From contig OY997589.1 in NCBI GenBank assembly GCA_963921825.1, forward strand, positions 5,766,001 to 5,830,000: a stretch of DNA of 64,000 nucleotides. Reading direction: 5' to 3'. The position numbers were made by a program, and so were the translations under genes. The notes under the pieces are model-generated. The model searched no databases and was not told the origin of the DNA. It worked only from the letters and a program-made list of their open reading frames with translations. Source of the stretch: Erodium maritimum (lineage: Eukaryota > Streptophyta > Magnoliopsida > Geraniales > Geraniaceae). Every line of letters begins with the position of its first letter. Positions within the stretch are counted from its first letter, which is position 1. Below are positions 27,371 through 39,053 of the stretch, in pieces.

Positions 27371-30300
27371 TCAAAGTAGCATCTGGACAATGATGGAGAC
27401 AAGTATCTGAGGAAGCATCAAGCTTTCAACTGCAAGACCTGCAGTGCATGACAAGGTTAAGGTTTTTGACTCTTTTAATACAAAATGTTTCAGAATAGTT
27501 TATAAGAGGTAATTGCAAAAAGTATATTGAGATGTTCAGTTCTTGCAGTTCTCTTCTTTGATAATGGTAAAAACACACCTTGAACTTGTGTTTTTGTTGT
27601 AATGTAAATATAATGACGATTTCACCCTTACAATTTAAAATTTAAAAATAATAAGTAAAAAAACAAATAATCCAAAACCAAGGGATATGAAGTTTTGGAT
27701 TTTTTTTATTTATTATTTTTAAAATTTTGATTTCGGGGTAAAATTGTCATTTTGAAACAAGCTTATACAAAGTCCAACAAAAAACAAGTTTAGGCACTTT
27801 TTTTGCAGCTATCAAAGATAAGGGCTACAAATTGCAAAAAGTGAATACCTCAGTGTACTTTTTGACAATTATTCCTAGCTATAAATATAAGCCTTACATT
27901 CTTTGATACACATAAGAGGGATTCATAAGGTTTTCTATAAATTAAGCAACTCGATAAAAAGTTACAAACTTACCACTTTGTGCAGATGTAGCAGCAGGAA
28001 GAGCAGGAAGTTTGGTAGCTGTGATTTCACAAATCAAAGGAATAAATCAAATAACAAGAAATATAAACAAGATCAAGGGGGGGCAAAAATTATAAGTCAA
28101 CATCTTGAGCATACTTTTATCACAAGAGGAAGCGAGTACAGAGGACTTGGAGGGCCAAGGAGCTCCAATGTTGTCATTGAGATCACAAAGGAAGCTGACT
28201 CCTGAAGTACTATCGTATGTTGCATCCGAAGGTAAGCTTGGCAACAGACATCCAGACTCTAATTAACAATCACACACACAGTATAACGATTAACAGACTT
28301 GCGAATTCAAGAAACAAAATGTAAGGAAAGACAACATTCATAGTCATAGTACCTTGAGATCCAACTGATGTGTCCCATTTGTAAATTTCCACCATGGTAG
28401 ATAATGTATCATCAAAGAATCATTAATCAGTATAGGGTCTATCGAAAAATTGAAACATGAATAGTCGTTAAACCAAAGCTTGCTTGTCCAACTGGTCAAG
28501 TACTTGAACTTGGGCCTTGGGACTTGAGTTAAAGTCCCAACAACAGTACCTCTATTCAGTCTTTTGGGCCTCTCTCTTTATGTGGAAGTCAAGAATTTAG
28601 TGCTGCTACATAAAGGAGCCCGTTTCTTACTTAATACATCAATCTTATAAATTCTTTAAGAATCAAATAACTTGCTTCTACGTAAGCAAGGTCTTGAGCC
28701 TAAATAGTTTTGATACACCTCATTTAGTCGATATAAAAATAGTCGTTGGAAAAGCATTTGGCAAGACTGACCTTGAAGGGAGAAATCCTTGAGATTTATA
28801 TGACATAGATCATAGAGATTTTTGGAGACATTAGCTTTCTGCAATTTCATGCCAAGTGATGCAGCACAATTCAATGCTTGCAAATTGGTGAGGAAACTCT
28901 GCTCTTGCAAGTGAGATACATAACTCTCCATGGATTTGCAGCAAGATGTCTTGTTACTAATCACACCTCTACATTCTCTTACAAGCTTTGTCATTTTGGA
29001 AAAAGCAAGGGGACAGACTGAACCACATATAAAAATGGCAGAAATGTTAAAGAATATCAACTCAAAAAAAGTTAATTGCAGGTACCTATTACGTATAACA
29101 CGTTTTTTTACACAAATTATCTCCAACTCTAAAACGTTATTTACAGCTACATAAATTTCAAAAAAATTGCAAATAGCTCTGTTCCGCCAAAACGGCGAAA
29201 ATGCCCTTGACACTAGTCTCAAAAAATACCGCCTTTCTGATACGACTGTAAGTCTGTAATTTTGGTAGTTATGAAGTCTTTTTTGAGATTAGGGTAAGAA
29301 AGAGTCATTTGCAACTTTTTGAAAGTTTATGTAGCTGGATGTAAAAGTGTAAAGTTTGTGATAGTTAGGTGCAAAAGACCCATAATACGCAAAAAACTAT
29401 CTATAAAATAACCCGTAAAAAAACTCCAATTGTTTTTTTTTTTTCACTTCTTCCATGCTACCTTTATTCACGTTGCAGTTAGAAAGTCCTCGAAGAACAT
29501 GATTTGCTGAGGACGGTTCTAGTTTACTGGCCAGCCATCGTAGGACAACATGCTTACAATCATTGATCAAAGTCGATTGCTCAGCCAAGACATGAGCACC
29601 GTTTAAGCTTGGCATGCCATTTGAGGCAATTTTCCTAGCAGCATCCAATATGGCATTTTGGCAGACTCGACCACAACATTCATTGACAAGATCAATTTTT
29701 TCACAAGCAGACAAAAGTCGTGAAGAGTCCACTGAGCTCTCAAACTCATCTATGTCAGTAACCGGACAAGTTGCTGCAGCGAGATTTGCTGAATGAATTG
29801 AGCATACTTTAGGAAGATTCTTATTTGCACCTTGACCCTCTAGGATCTTGACCACATCAGAGAGACAGTGCTTGGCCTGAGACACGTTTAAGGCAAGAAC
29901 CCTAGAGTTCTTACCATACTGCCCCATGAGGATGACCAAACTGGCACTAAATTGGGGACAGCATACCACATTTGCCAGATACGGTGCAAAGGAAGCCCAG
30001 CAATCAGTTGCTGTTTTGCTCAATATAGTTTCAGCAGATGAAAAGTTTAGGGTACATAGTCCTACGAGATTATAATAGCAACAAGTTAGGTCACATTGAA
30101 AGCAATGGTTTATGAGAAAGTCAAGGCAAGTTATACCTGATAATACTGGCAAACTCAGATTTGTGAACGGTGTCATCGGTGAAGGAGCTAAAAGAGGAAG
30201 AAATGGTTGAGGTTCTACACTTGGGATTGGTGAAGGAGCTAGAAGAGGAAGAAATGGACTGCACAGGGACTCATTTACACCTGCAAAGAATAGTGTTATA

Positions 30301-31201
30301 TGTATAATGAAATGAGCATGTTGTAAGCCAATGCAGAAATAACTAGAACCAAATTTCACTTTAACATAATGCCATGCATATTTGCTTATGTAAGACTGCT
30401 AATATATGGAGTTTTGTTGGTTATGTGTTAAGGAACTGATATTAAACCCAAATTTGAATAAAAAATTGTAACACAAACTAAGAAAGAAGAGTTTACTAAT
30501 GCTCGACCTCCAATGACTTGACTTCTTAAGACTCTAATGTGAATCTGTCAGAGACGCCTGCTTCCAAATATAACAGGAAACAAAACATAAACGTTTTCAG
30601 AAGACTCGAGTTTTAAGTTCAAAACTTCAATCACTATCCCTTTTCCCTCATTTCCATGACAGCAGAAGTGCAGAACAATACAAATTATATCATGAAAAAA
30701 GAAACTTGTAGAACACTTGTACACTTTAAATGACCTACAGCAGCTAAGTTGAACACTTGTAGATGGAAAATTCAACCCGTAAACAAATGCTAGAAACACA
30801 ATCTGTTTCTTAAAGAATATTGTTGAAGCCCTATCCAACCCAAAAGTTCGAACTGATGGGTGGAAGCACTAATATGCTTATCAATTGTTTAATTTGTCCA
30901 CACACTTTCTGTGTGGGACTTATACTTCAACAAATGCATGGTGCAAGTGCAACAATCAAGTACCACAATCAAAACCCACAAACGAGACAGACAACATAGA
31001 ACCTAGCAAAAATCCAACACTAAACAGTGCAATTTCCGATGACCCAGTTGCCCAATCTCGAAGAAACCATGAAAAAACAGCGAGAAACCAGAAATTCAGC
31101 TAAAAACAACAAAAGGGTATGGCTCAAAGCTAAAAAAACTTACAGAGGACGAACATCAGAGCAAGGCGAAGGAAGAAACGGCCAGAGATCTGCTCCCTCA
31201 T
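27371..31201 (-). CDS. SPARK-domain GPI-anchored protein, At1g61900-like
   Basis: Eight exons on the minus strand: 31144-31201, 30137-30280, 29462-30061, 28772-29017, 28353-28364, 28115-28258, 27974-28018, 27371-27438. All have GT-AG borders and consistent phase, giving 438 residues. The protein matches the uncharacterised GPI-anchored protein At1g61900: signal peptide MREQISGRFFLRLALMF, a proline-rich segment in which FLPLLAPSP occurs twice, a SPARK-type cysteine domain (LNFSSAETILSKTATDCW, CCPQFSASLVILMGQ), NECCGRVCQNAILDAA, MESYVSHLQEQ, SGCLLPSLPSDATYD, and a hydrophobic tail (MLPQILVSIIVQMLL) fit for GPI attachment. It should sit on the outer face of the plasma membrane; its job is unknown. 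Introns carry two foldback MITEs and a solo TRIM repeat. Confidence 0.93.
27554..27820. mobile_element. Foldback MITE in SPARK gene intron 7
   Basis: Left arm CTTCTTTGATAATGG with AACACACCTTGAACTTG pairs with right-arm sequence ending ATCAAAGATAAG; inner arms around TTTTGGATT also pair. AT-rich, non-coding. A target duplication was not resolved. Confidence 0.6.
28353..28364 (-). CDS. 12-nt microexon of the SPARK gene
   Basis: The bases TTGGATCTCAAG on the minus strand lie between a clean acceptor (CATCAG) and donor (GTACTATG). They add VGSQ exactly where At1g61900 has VGNQ, and keep the phase of both neighbours (one base carried over on each side). Skipping it would keep the frame but remove four residues. 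Confidence 0.85.
29065..29392. mobile_element. Foldback MITE in SPARK gene intron 3
   Basis: The left half (…ACAGCTACATAAATTTCAAAAA, 29140 region) and right half (TTTTTGAAAGTTTATGTAGCTG, 29310 region) are inverted repeats that extend outward to about 29065 and 29392. Non-coding; no clean duplication read. Confidence 0.6.
30821..30932 (-). mobile_element. Solo TRIM LTR in SPARK gene intron 1 (fossil)
   Basis: A 112-base repeat that, on the minus strand, starts TGTTGAAGTATAAGTCCCAC and ends GGGCTTCAACA. It is the same length as and clearly related to the repeats of the TRIM at 4498-4841, but much more diverged from them than they are from each other. No clear 5-bp duplication remains. It is an old single-repeat remnant. 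Confidence 0.85.
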
Positions 31202-32335
31202 GTTGCGAATGTAGAATCGGAGACAAACAGAGCAAGATTGGCTATCACATTTGGCCCCTCCAATTTCTTCTTCTTCTTCACTGTTGGTGCTAACAGTGAG
31301 CGGTGAACATGTGTGAGACGATGGTCACGAGTCAGGGAAGATCACGTGTAAAGCACGTGAGGAGTTGGCCGAGCTTGCTTGACCTGATTGACTTGTGTTT
31401 GTCTGTTATTACTGTAGCAGTGGTGGGTTTTGACCGTTGGATACGCGTCTGGGAAAGAGCGGAGCCGTTGGATGGTCATAAATACGAGGCAGGTTTGTTA
31501 ATCAAGGTGGAGTTAGTTGGTGGTTAGTAAAAATGTGGACTTGCAATAAATATCTCCTGTGTGTAGAAGATGACAACATTAATGTAGTTGGTGTGGCTAT
31601 TAAGAATGTTATTTCAACTATTATCTGCTCATATTAAATTATGCATTTATATATTGAGTTGTAAAATACATGTTCATACCTATACATATACATAGTTGTT
31701 TGAAGTAGATGATGTGTTAGTCTTTGGATACTAATTTTTTTATTAAACAATCTTTATTTAGGATTATTGAATAATTCTCGTTGAATTTGTCAGTATTTAC
31801 AATCGAACGGTCAAATTTTCACGTCTGGTTTAATTCAAGATGTCTTATCAACTCGTTTCATTCATTTGTCAAAAAATAAAAACTCGTATCATCCAGCTAA
31901 ATCAATTTAAGTGTAACACAAAAAAAAACTGATAATCAAAAAAGAAAACCGTCCAATAACTTTTATTTATTCTCTCTATGTATAAGTGTATATACATATA
32001 TATACTTCTATCCTCAGTATATATTCCAAATATGGGTGGTTACTGGTTTCATTAGTCAATCGGTCGTATATAAATATACAAAAATATAAGGAGGAAAATA
32101 GTTAGATATTAGGAACATGAAAATGAAAGGTCCACAGAGCACAGAGCACATGGTAGAAAAAGTCAAGAAATTACTACAATTCTGCAACGAACTGTGCACT
32201 GAAATTAAAGTCCAAAGATGACAGAAGCACCCATGTGCGTATAATATATATACACATATTAGGTTGATGACATCATGAAGGGCAGTAGAGCCCTTAATGT
32301 GTAGGACACATCTCATCTTCGTTTCGAGTACTTAA
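31202..32335. other. Intergenic, 5' flank of the SPARK gene
   Basis: AT-rich beyond 31550. No supported gene. At 32278-32315 a stretch around AGAGCCCTTAATGTGTAGGAC resembles 39405-39440 downstream of the first PADRE gene. Confidence 0.5.
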
Positions 32336-32665
32336 GAGCATCTCCAATGCTTAGACATTAGATAGTGTTAAGGAGCAGTGTTAGGAAGTGCTTTTTGGCT
32401 TCCTGGACACGGCTTCCTAACACTGCTCATCCAATGGTCTAGTGTCAAGAGCCATGGTAGGAAGTGTTTTTGGAGCAAAATAGGCTTCTCTTTCCTCTAA
32501 AATACCTCCTTGACACGGCGACGGGTCGTTGCTGGAATCAGCAACGACCGGATGGCACGCCGCCCTTGGCACGACCCTTAGACACGATGAGTCGTGCCAG
32601 CGAGGCGTGTCAGCGCCGTGTCTGCGCCTGCCACGACCCCCTGACACGACCCGTTGGAGATGCTT
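32336..32665. mobile_element. PIF/Harbinger-type MITE (Tourist-like)
   Basis: Ends are GAGCATCTCCAATG (32336) and the complement CGTTGGAGATGCTT (to 32665), flanked by the 3-bp duplication TAA at 32333-32335 and 32666-32668. These are the usual ends and duplication of Tourist-like MITEs. Inside, GAGCAGTGTTAGGAAG and its exact complement form a 16-bp stem at about 32371-32428. Confidence 0.8.
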
Positions 32666-32932
32666 TAAACAGTTAAAACTAAGAGCATGGGAGTGTTGAT
32701 CGTCGATCATCTGATGGTAAATTATAAATGGTTAAAATATTAATATAACTACACATTTTTTCACAGTTTATGCCAAATATGAGTATGTATATTGTTAGAA
32801 TATGTTGTATAGGCCCAGCCCATGTGGCTCGTTAGGGTTAGCATCGGGTTTAGGAAACCCTACCACTATATATACACATGTACCTTGTATGTATTATTCA
32901 TCAATTTCAATACAATTCTACAATTGTTATCA

Positions 32933-32944
32933 TGGTATCAGAGC
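32933..32944 (+). other. Copia primer-binding site
   Basis: TGGTATCAGAGC directly follows the left LTR and is complementary to the 3' end of plant initiator-Met tRNA. Confidence 0.9.
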
Positions 32945-33325
32945 CTCTATCGCTCTAATATCGCTTCCGCTTTCAACCTGCTATTCACGAGCTCACAGCC
33001 GCCGCCGTCACAGCTGACCGCCGCCGCCGCCGCCGTCACAGCCGACCGCCGCCCGAGCCACAGCCTCAACCTGCTGTTGTTCCGACTGCATTCTCCGCAG
33101 TCACCAAGTGCGACGTGCGACGACCAAACCATCCCTTGCCACCGGCAACGACTCCGTCGAGATCGTCACGCACGGCCACAAACCACGCTCCGTCGTCTCA
33201 GCTTCTCCCTGTGTCTTGCCCCCATGCAGCCGGAGTAACGCAACCGCAAGACGCCGCCGCCACCGCCAGCAACCCGCCGCGAAAACACGTCAAAACCTGC
33301 AACTTTCGAACGAAGGTTGAAGACG

Positions 33326-33490
33326 CGTGGAAGACACGCGCCCACGCGCTACCACGCGCACCTCTGCTGACAGCGTGCGTGGAAGACACGCGCCCACACG
33401 CTCCCACACGCACCTCTACTGACAGCGTGCATGTAAGACACGCGCCCACGCGCTCCCACGCGCACCTCTCGTTGACCGCGTGCCACACAC
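33326..33490 (+). repeat. Tandem repeat in the copia leader
   Basis: About three units of roughly 55-60 bases built on GTGGAAGACACGCGCCCACG and CACGCGCACCTCT. It sits between the primer-binding site and the recognisable gag region, next to a (GCC)-rich stretch at 32998-33050. Confidence 0.7.
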
Positions 33491-33562
33491 GCGCCGTTGA
33501 CCGTTGACTTCCAAAAAAAAAACTAATCCTTTTATTTCAGTGTCTTCTTTTCAGGTATTCTA

Positions 33563-36500
33563 ATGAAGAAATTCGATATCAATCCCCACTGTACGTTCTG
33601 CAACAGATCTGGATATGTCTTAACTGAATGCAGAACTCATGCTCGTCACCTTTTGTCCTCAAACAACCCTCGATGGGGTAACTCCAGGCCCTCTCCAAAC
33701 TTTAAGGGGGGGCGTGGCTCCCGCGGGGATCATCGGCCTTCCAACAGGCCCAATGACACTATTGCTGCTCTCTTGGGTGACATACGAGCGCTTCTATCAG
33801 CTCACACTGCCTCGTCAGGTAGCTCATCTACTGTTGCTGCTACACCTGCTGTATCTGCCAAATCTCCTGACATGACTGCTCTCTTGAGTGACATCCGAGC
33901 GTTCCTATCAGCTCACACTGCCTCGTCAGGTAGCTCATCCACTACTACGCCAGGTAGCACATCCACGTGGTATCTTGATTCTGCTTGCTTTAATCATATG
34001 AGCCCGCAGTCAGATTTGCTCACATGTGTAACTCCGGTCACCAAGTCTCCGTCTATTCGTACTGCTGATAACTCCACTTTACTTGCCACACACTGTGGTA
34101 CTGCAACCACAGACCAGCTATCACTACCGAATACCTTGCTTGTCCCAGATTTGTCACTAAACCTTGTATCGGTTGGTCAATTGTGTGATTTGGGTTTTGA
34201 CGTTAACTTTTCTGGTCGTACTTCTTCTGTTCTTGTGCACGATCCACTGACGGGACAAATCCATGGGACATGACGTAAAGTTGGTCGCCTGTTCGAACTC
34301 ACCTCACTGGTGATTCCCTCACCATCATCATCATCCTCGTCTACTTGTGGCGCTGTCGTCTCCGCCGATCTCTGGCACTCTCGCCTAGGTCATCCCTCTT
34401 CCTCTCGTTTGCGTAGTCTTATTTCTAGTGGGTTGTTGGGGTCAGTTTCGCATAACTTTGGTGATTGTGTGTCTTGTCAGCTTGCTAAACATCATAAACT
34501 GTCGTTTTCCCTTAATAATACTATTTCCTTTGCACCCTTTGATCTTGTTCATACTGACTTGTGGGGAGCAGCACCTGTTCCGACCATGGGGGGGTCTCGG
34601 TGGTTTGTCATATTTGTTGATGATCATACTCGTTTTACTTGGATTTATCTCATGCATAATAAATCTGACTTCAAAAAAATTTATTCTGAGTTTTCTGCCA
34701 TGGTTCGCACACAATTCTCTAAAGTTATCAAAACACTGCGTATGGATAACGGCATGGAACGTAAAGAGTCATCATTCCTTGCACAACTTGCTTCCACCGG
34801 TACTATCGTTCAACGCTCCTGTCCTGGTACATCGCAACAAAATGGTCGAGCAGAACGCAAACATCGCCATATTCTTAATACGGTCCGTGCTCTCACCATT
34901 GCAGCTGCATGTCCTGAACGTTTTTGGGGGGAGCCTGCCCTCACAGCCGTGTACACCATCAACAGGGTTCCATCCCCAGTCATAGGTAACAAAACTCCTT
35001 ACGAGTGTTTGTATGGTCGTCCTCCAGTTTATGATCTTCTTCGTGTCTTTGGGTGTGTCTGTTTTGTTCATCTACAACCTCATGAACGTACTAAACTTGA
35101 ACCTCGTTCTCGTCTTTGTTGCTTTATTGGGTATGGGATCGAACACAAAGGGTACAGATGTTGGGACCCGGTTTCCAACCGTCTTCGCATTTCTCGCCAT
35201 GTCACATTCTGGGAACATAAGATGTTTTCTTCCATGTCTTCCTTTCACATTCCCGAGTCTACTCCTTTCTTTTCTAATCCTGATATTGATCTGTTTTCTG
35301 ATGATGATGAGGGTTCTCCCATTGAGCTAACTCCTGCAGGTGCTTCGACATCTCTGCCTGTTACCGTGGACCATGTTCCGCCAGAGGATCCTGTGCTAGA
35401 GGATCCTGTGCTACCGACTCGACCACAACGTCATCGGCAACTCCCATCTCACCTCCAGGACTTTGAGGTAACCCTACCATCTCGTGTCGCTTCCATAGTG
35501 TCCTCTGTATATGAGTCTGACACCTATCGGGAGGCTTGCACTAACCCCCTGTGGCAGCAAGCAATGACTGAGGAACTACAGGCCATGGTGAAGACTCATA
35601 CATGGGATCTGGTACCTTTACCTCAAGACAAACATGTGGTCGGTTCTAGATGGGTATACAAGGTGAAGACCAAGGCAGATGGTTCTATCGAGCGCTACAA
35701 GGCACGTATTGTGGCTCGTGGATTTACCCAGGAACATGGGGTTGATTATGAGGAAACATTTGCTCCTGTTGCGAGACTTACTTCTGTTCGCACCATTCTT
35801 GCTGTTGCTGCTGGTCGACAGTGGGACGTTTTTCAAATGGACGTGAATAATGCTTTTCTCAATGGAGATCTTACAGAGGAGGTTTATATGAAGCCCCCGC
35901 CCAGCTATGAGCATCCCCCACACATGGTTTTCCGTTTGCGCAAATCCATTTATGGACTCAAGCAGGCTCCACGGGCATGGTACTCCAAGTTCATTAGTGC
36001 GATGGCAGTCTTTGGTTTCGTCTCCAGTCCGCACGACAACTCCCTTTTTGTTCGTCGGACCTCTCGGGGCCATACTCTCTTACTTCTGTATGTGGATGAT
36101 ATGATCATTACTGGTGATGATGCTATCGGCATTGTGGATCTTAAGCGTCATCTAAGCGACCAGTTCGAGATGAAGGATTTGGGTCATCTCTCTTACTTTC
36201 TTGGTTTGGAGATTTCCTCTCTGTCCTCTGGTTATCTTTTGTCCCAAGCCAAGTATGCAGCCGAGCTCATCTCCAAGGGGGGACTAACCGATAGCAAGAT
36301 CGCTTCCACTCCCATCGAAGCGAATGTCAAGTATCTTCCATCAGATGGTCAAGCTCTCGAGGATCCCACTTTATATCGCCGATTAGTTGGAGGGCTGGTA
36401 TACCTCACTGTTACTAGGCCTGACATTGCATATGTTGTCCACATCGTCAGTCAGTTCATGTGCGCACCTCGCACTACTCACTATGAGGCCGTTCTTCGGA

Positions 36501-37042
36501 TCTTGCGCTATGTTCGAGGCACCTTAACACAAGGACTACATTTCTCTTATGGCTCACCTTTAGTCCTACAGGCCTATTCAGATGCAGATTGGGCAGGCGA
36601 TCCCACAGACCGACGATCTACCACAGGTTACTGTTTCTTTCTTGGTAACTCTCTGATTTCCATGAGAAGTAAGAAACAAACAACCATTGCCCGCTCCAGC
36701 ACGGAAGCTGAGTATCGAGCCCTTGCTGATACTACTTCCGAACTCATATGGCTTCGTTTGTTACTACATGACATGGGTGTTGTTCACAAGTCAGCCACTA
36801 CCATTCAATGTGACAGTCAGAGTGCTATTCAGATTGCTCATAATGATGTCTTCCATGAACGCATCAAGCATATTGAGATCGATTGTCACTTTGTCAGACA
36901 ACATCTCAGTCAGGGCACCCTCGCTCTCCAATCTGTATCCTCTAGCGATCAGATTGCAGATATCTTCACCAAGGCTTTAATCCCAGGAAAGTTCAAACCT
37001 TTAGTTGACAAACTCAACTTGGGTTCATTACCACCATCTTGA
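33563..37042 (+). CDS. Copia gag and pol region (fossil)
   Basis: The gag part near the start has a CX2C-type knuckle (CTFCNRSGY). Further on come a protease-like stretch (STWYLDSACFNHMSP), the GAG-pre-integrase motif (HSRLGHPSS), integrase core (HTDLWGAAPVPT, FVDDHTRFTW), reverse transcriptase (YKARIVARGFTQEHG, YVDDMIITGDD) and RNase H (AYSDADWAGDP, STEAEYRALADTTSE). The pol portion from 34310 is long and well kept. This is a retroelement and not a host gene; it is counted as a broken copy. Confidence 0.92.
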
Positions 37043-37146
37043 GTTTGAGGGGGGGTGTTAGAATATGTTGTATAGGCCCAGCCCATGTGACTCGTTAGGG
37101 TTAACATCGGGTTTAGGAAACCCTACCACTATATATACACATGTAC

Positions 37147-38547
37147 GAGTTTGTCTTGCTCTTGCATATACTATGCTTACAAATCATGATTAGTCGGGTG
37201 TGCATTTGTATAATATGTACGGCCATTATTATGTACTCATACAGTACGGTCTATTATTTGGTATTATTGAAGCTACTACATCAACACTACGATTAAATAT
37301 ATCCATCATTGAAAGCTGTACGATATACCATTACCAACCATGAACTCAATCATTTTGATTCCTCTCCATCTTAGTAAATGATGAACAAGCAATGTATATC
37401 TCATTTTTAATCCAAGCGAACTAAATAGAAATTACAGGAAATTGTCAATTTGAAAAGAAAAAAATCAATTTATGGGGCAACTTCAAAACCTGTCATTTTG
37501 TTACGAGTAATTTTGATTTTGCATCAAATACTGTTAAATTTGATGTAGGTCATCCATATTTGTCACGCGATTTACATGTGGATGGTTTCAATCTTTTTGG
37601 TGACCAAATTATCTTATAATATAAAAATAAATAAAATATAAATATGTTGGATGAACTCTGACAGGATCAATGTGGAATGAACTACACCTTGATACAAAGT
37701 AAAAGATAATTTGATCATTAAAAAATTCAACTGTCAAATGTCATTCACGTGTGAAATGATTTAAGCTTAACAACCCTTAATGTAATATCATAATGAATCG
37801 TAAAATAATTTTTTTTGTCGAGATGACTACAGTAAAAGAAGATTAACTCTATACGACTGTGTAATATAAATAAGGTTTGACATATACACATAGGTTACAA
37901 GCGAACTATGTGTCCTATAAAGTTGTACAAGTAAACTATATGTGTCTTATAGAGTTGTACAACTATCACATGGGTTAGAGTTGGGTTTTTGCATATGAAT
38001 CAAGTATTAGAGACTTGGAGGTGACAATCGAATCATATGTATCTTTCTCGAATGATTGAACACGCACCAAATTATACTACTTTTGTACTATAAGCTTTCA
38101 AAGATAACCATCAAAAAATCTCTAGTGAACGATTCAGTGCATGAGACCTATGCCATAACGATCAAACGTTAATTGATCTTTAAGGGTTGGTGAAGAGGAG
38201 ACAAAATTATAAAAATAGCTTATCGGAATGTTTATCTTTGCCTTCACAATTACAAAAACGTCCCCAAGACTCAACGGGCTCGATGGTCACTGTATTAAAT
38301 AACAGTAAAGCTGATCAAACGCCGAGTTTAGACTAATGGAAGCAACCCATTTGACCAATTATCACGAGTTAGGTCATCATTGGCTCAGCTGCCATGTGAA
38401 TAGGAACTTGTCTCTGCAAAACCATAATAATATATAGTATACGTCAAGGATCATATACGCTAAGACCCTTATATCATTTTTAAGTGATCGGTGCTGTTTC
38501 TTCCTCAGCTTCCTTAGCTTTCGAATCTCGTCACTATATATCATATT
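37147..38547. other. Intergenic, includes start of a tandem duplication
   Basis: No gene. From about 37320 the sequence resembles 39860 onward (both contain AACCATGA and CAATCATTTTGATTC), and 38180-38300 resembles 40195-40315, so this is the upstream part of the duplicated unit that carries the two PADRE genes. Confidence 0.6.
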
Positions 38548-38573
38548 ACGCGGCGTGACAGCCGGATATTCAT
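38548..38573 (+). promoter_or_regulatory. Conserved promoter block, PADRE gene 1
   Basis: A 26-base block beginning ACGCGGCGTGACAG, 146 bases before the start codon, is identical to the block at 40636-40661. It contains ACGCGG, which fits the CGCG box (VCGCGB) bound by calmodulin-binding CAMTA factors. A TATA-like (TA)n tract follows at about 38603-38628. Confidence 0.55.
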
Positions 38574-38693
38574 ATGCTACGTACGTACCTCTTTCGTATC
38601 CATATATATATGTATATATATATATATAAACGTTCTTGGCTTTGTTGTTAACATAACATTCATCAAATCATTCTTGTTTGAGAGGTAGCAAAT

Positions 38694-39053
38694 ATGGGGA
38701 ATTGCTTGAGAGGTAGCAAGGTAGTGGTCGTGGAGGAAATCGAGCGTAGTAAGGCGAGTCATGTCATCAACGGTGAGAAGATGAAGAACAAGAACAAGAA
38801 CAAGAACAAGAGAGTGAGCTTTGATTTAGGTGAAGGAGGAGGCGATTCTAGGGAAGGGGTTGTGAGGATCAGAGTTGTGGTGACTCAGAAAGAGTTGAAA
38901 CAACTTCTGAATTTGAGTAGAGATTGTGATCGGTACTCGTCGGTGGAGGAGTTGCTGAGAACGATGAAGAAGAGAAGCACGAGAGTTGGTGACGGAGAGA
39001 TGGACCGGAGCTGGAGGCCGGCTCTGGAGAGCATTCCGGAGGATCGATACTGA
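38694..39053 (+). CDS. Short PADRE/DUF4228-type protein, copy 1
   Basis: A single-exon frame of 119 residues. It opens MGNCLRGSK: Gly2 fits N-myristoylation and Cys4 palmitoylation, so membrane attachment is likely. The core VRIRVVVTQKELKQLL, YSSVEELLRTMKKR and the C-terminal SWRPALESIPE match the short plant DUF4228 (PADRE) family, members of which respond to pathogens and stress. A lysine-asparagine repeat (KNKNKNKNK, about residues 32-40) is peculiar to this copy and absent from its tandem relative at 40774. No intron is needed. Substrate or partner is unknown. Confidence 0.88.
   Translation: MGNCLRGSKVVVVEEIERSKASHVINGEKMKNKNKNKNKRVSFDLGEGGGDSREGVVRIRVVVTQKELKQLLNLSRDCDRYSSVEELLRTMKKRSTRVGDGEMDRSWRPALESIPEDRY

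Larger units (their letters stand above)
32793..37146 (+). mobile_element. Ty1/copia LTR retrotransposon (fossil)
   Basis: The left repeat (32793-32932) starts TGTTAGAATATG and ends TTATCA; a related repeat opens at 37056 and is shorter. The initiator-methionine tRNA site TGGTATCAGAGC follows the left repeat and a purine tract (GAGTTTGAGGGGGG) precedes the right one. In between lie gag and pol with the copia order integrase then reverse transcriptase. The shared part of the repeats differs at about 2 of 91 sites, so the insertion is likely under a few million years old. The element looks broken, with a few breaks. Confidence 0.93.

Noticed and set aside
29018-29222. Extension of SPARK exon 4 to the left as one long frame
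   Set aside because: A clean acceptor at 29018-29019 restores KVCPLAFS as in At1g61900; the longer frame reads into the intron MITE.
34428-36132. Several overlapping frames on both strands within the copia pol region
   Set aside because: They are shadows of the long pol frame, which carries all recognised domains.
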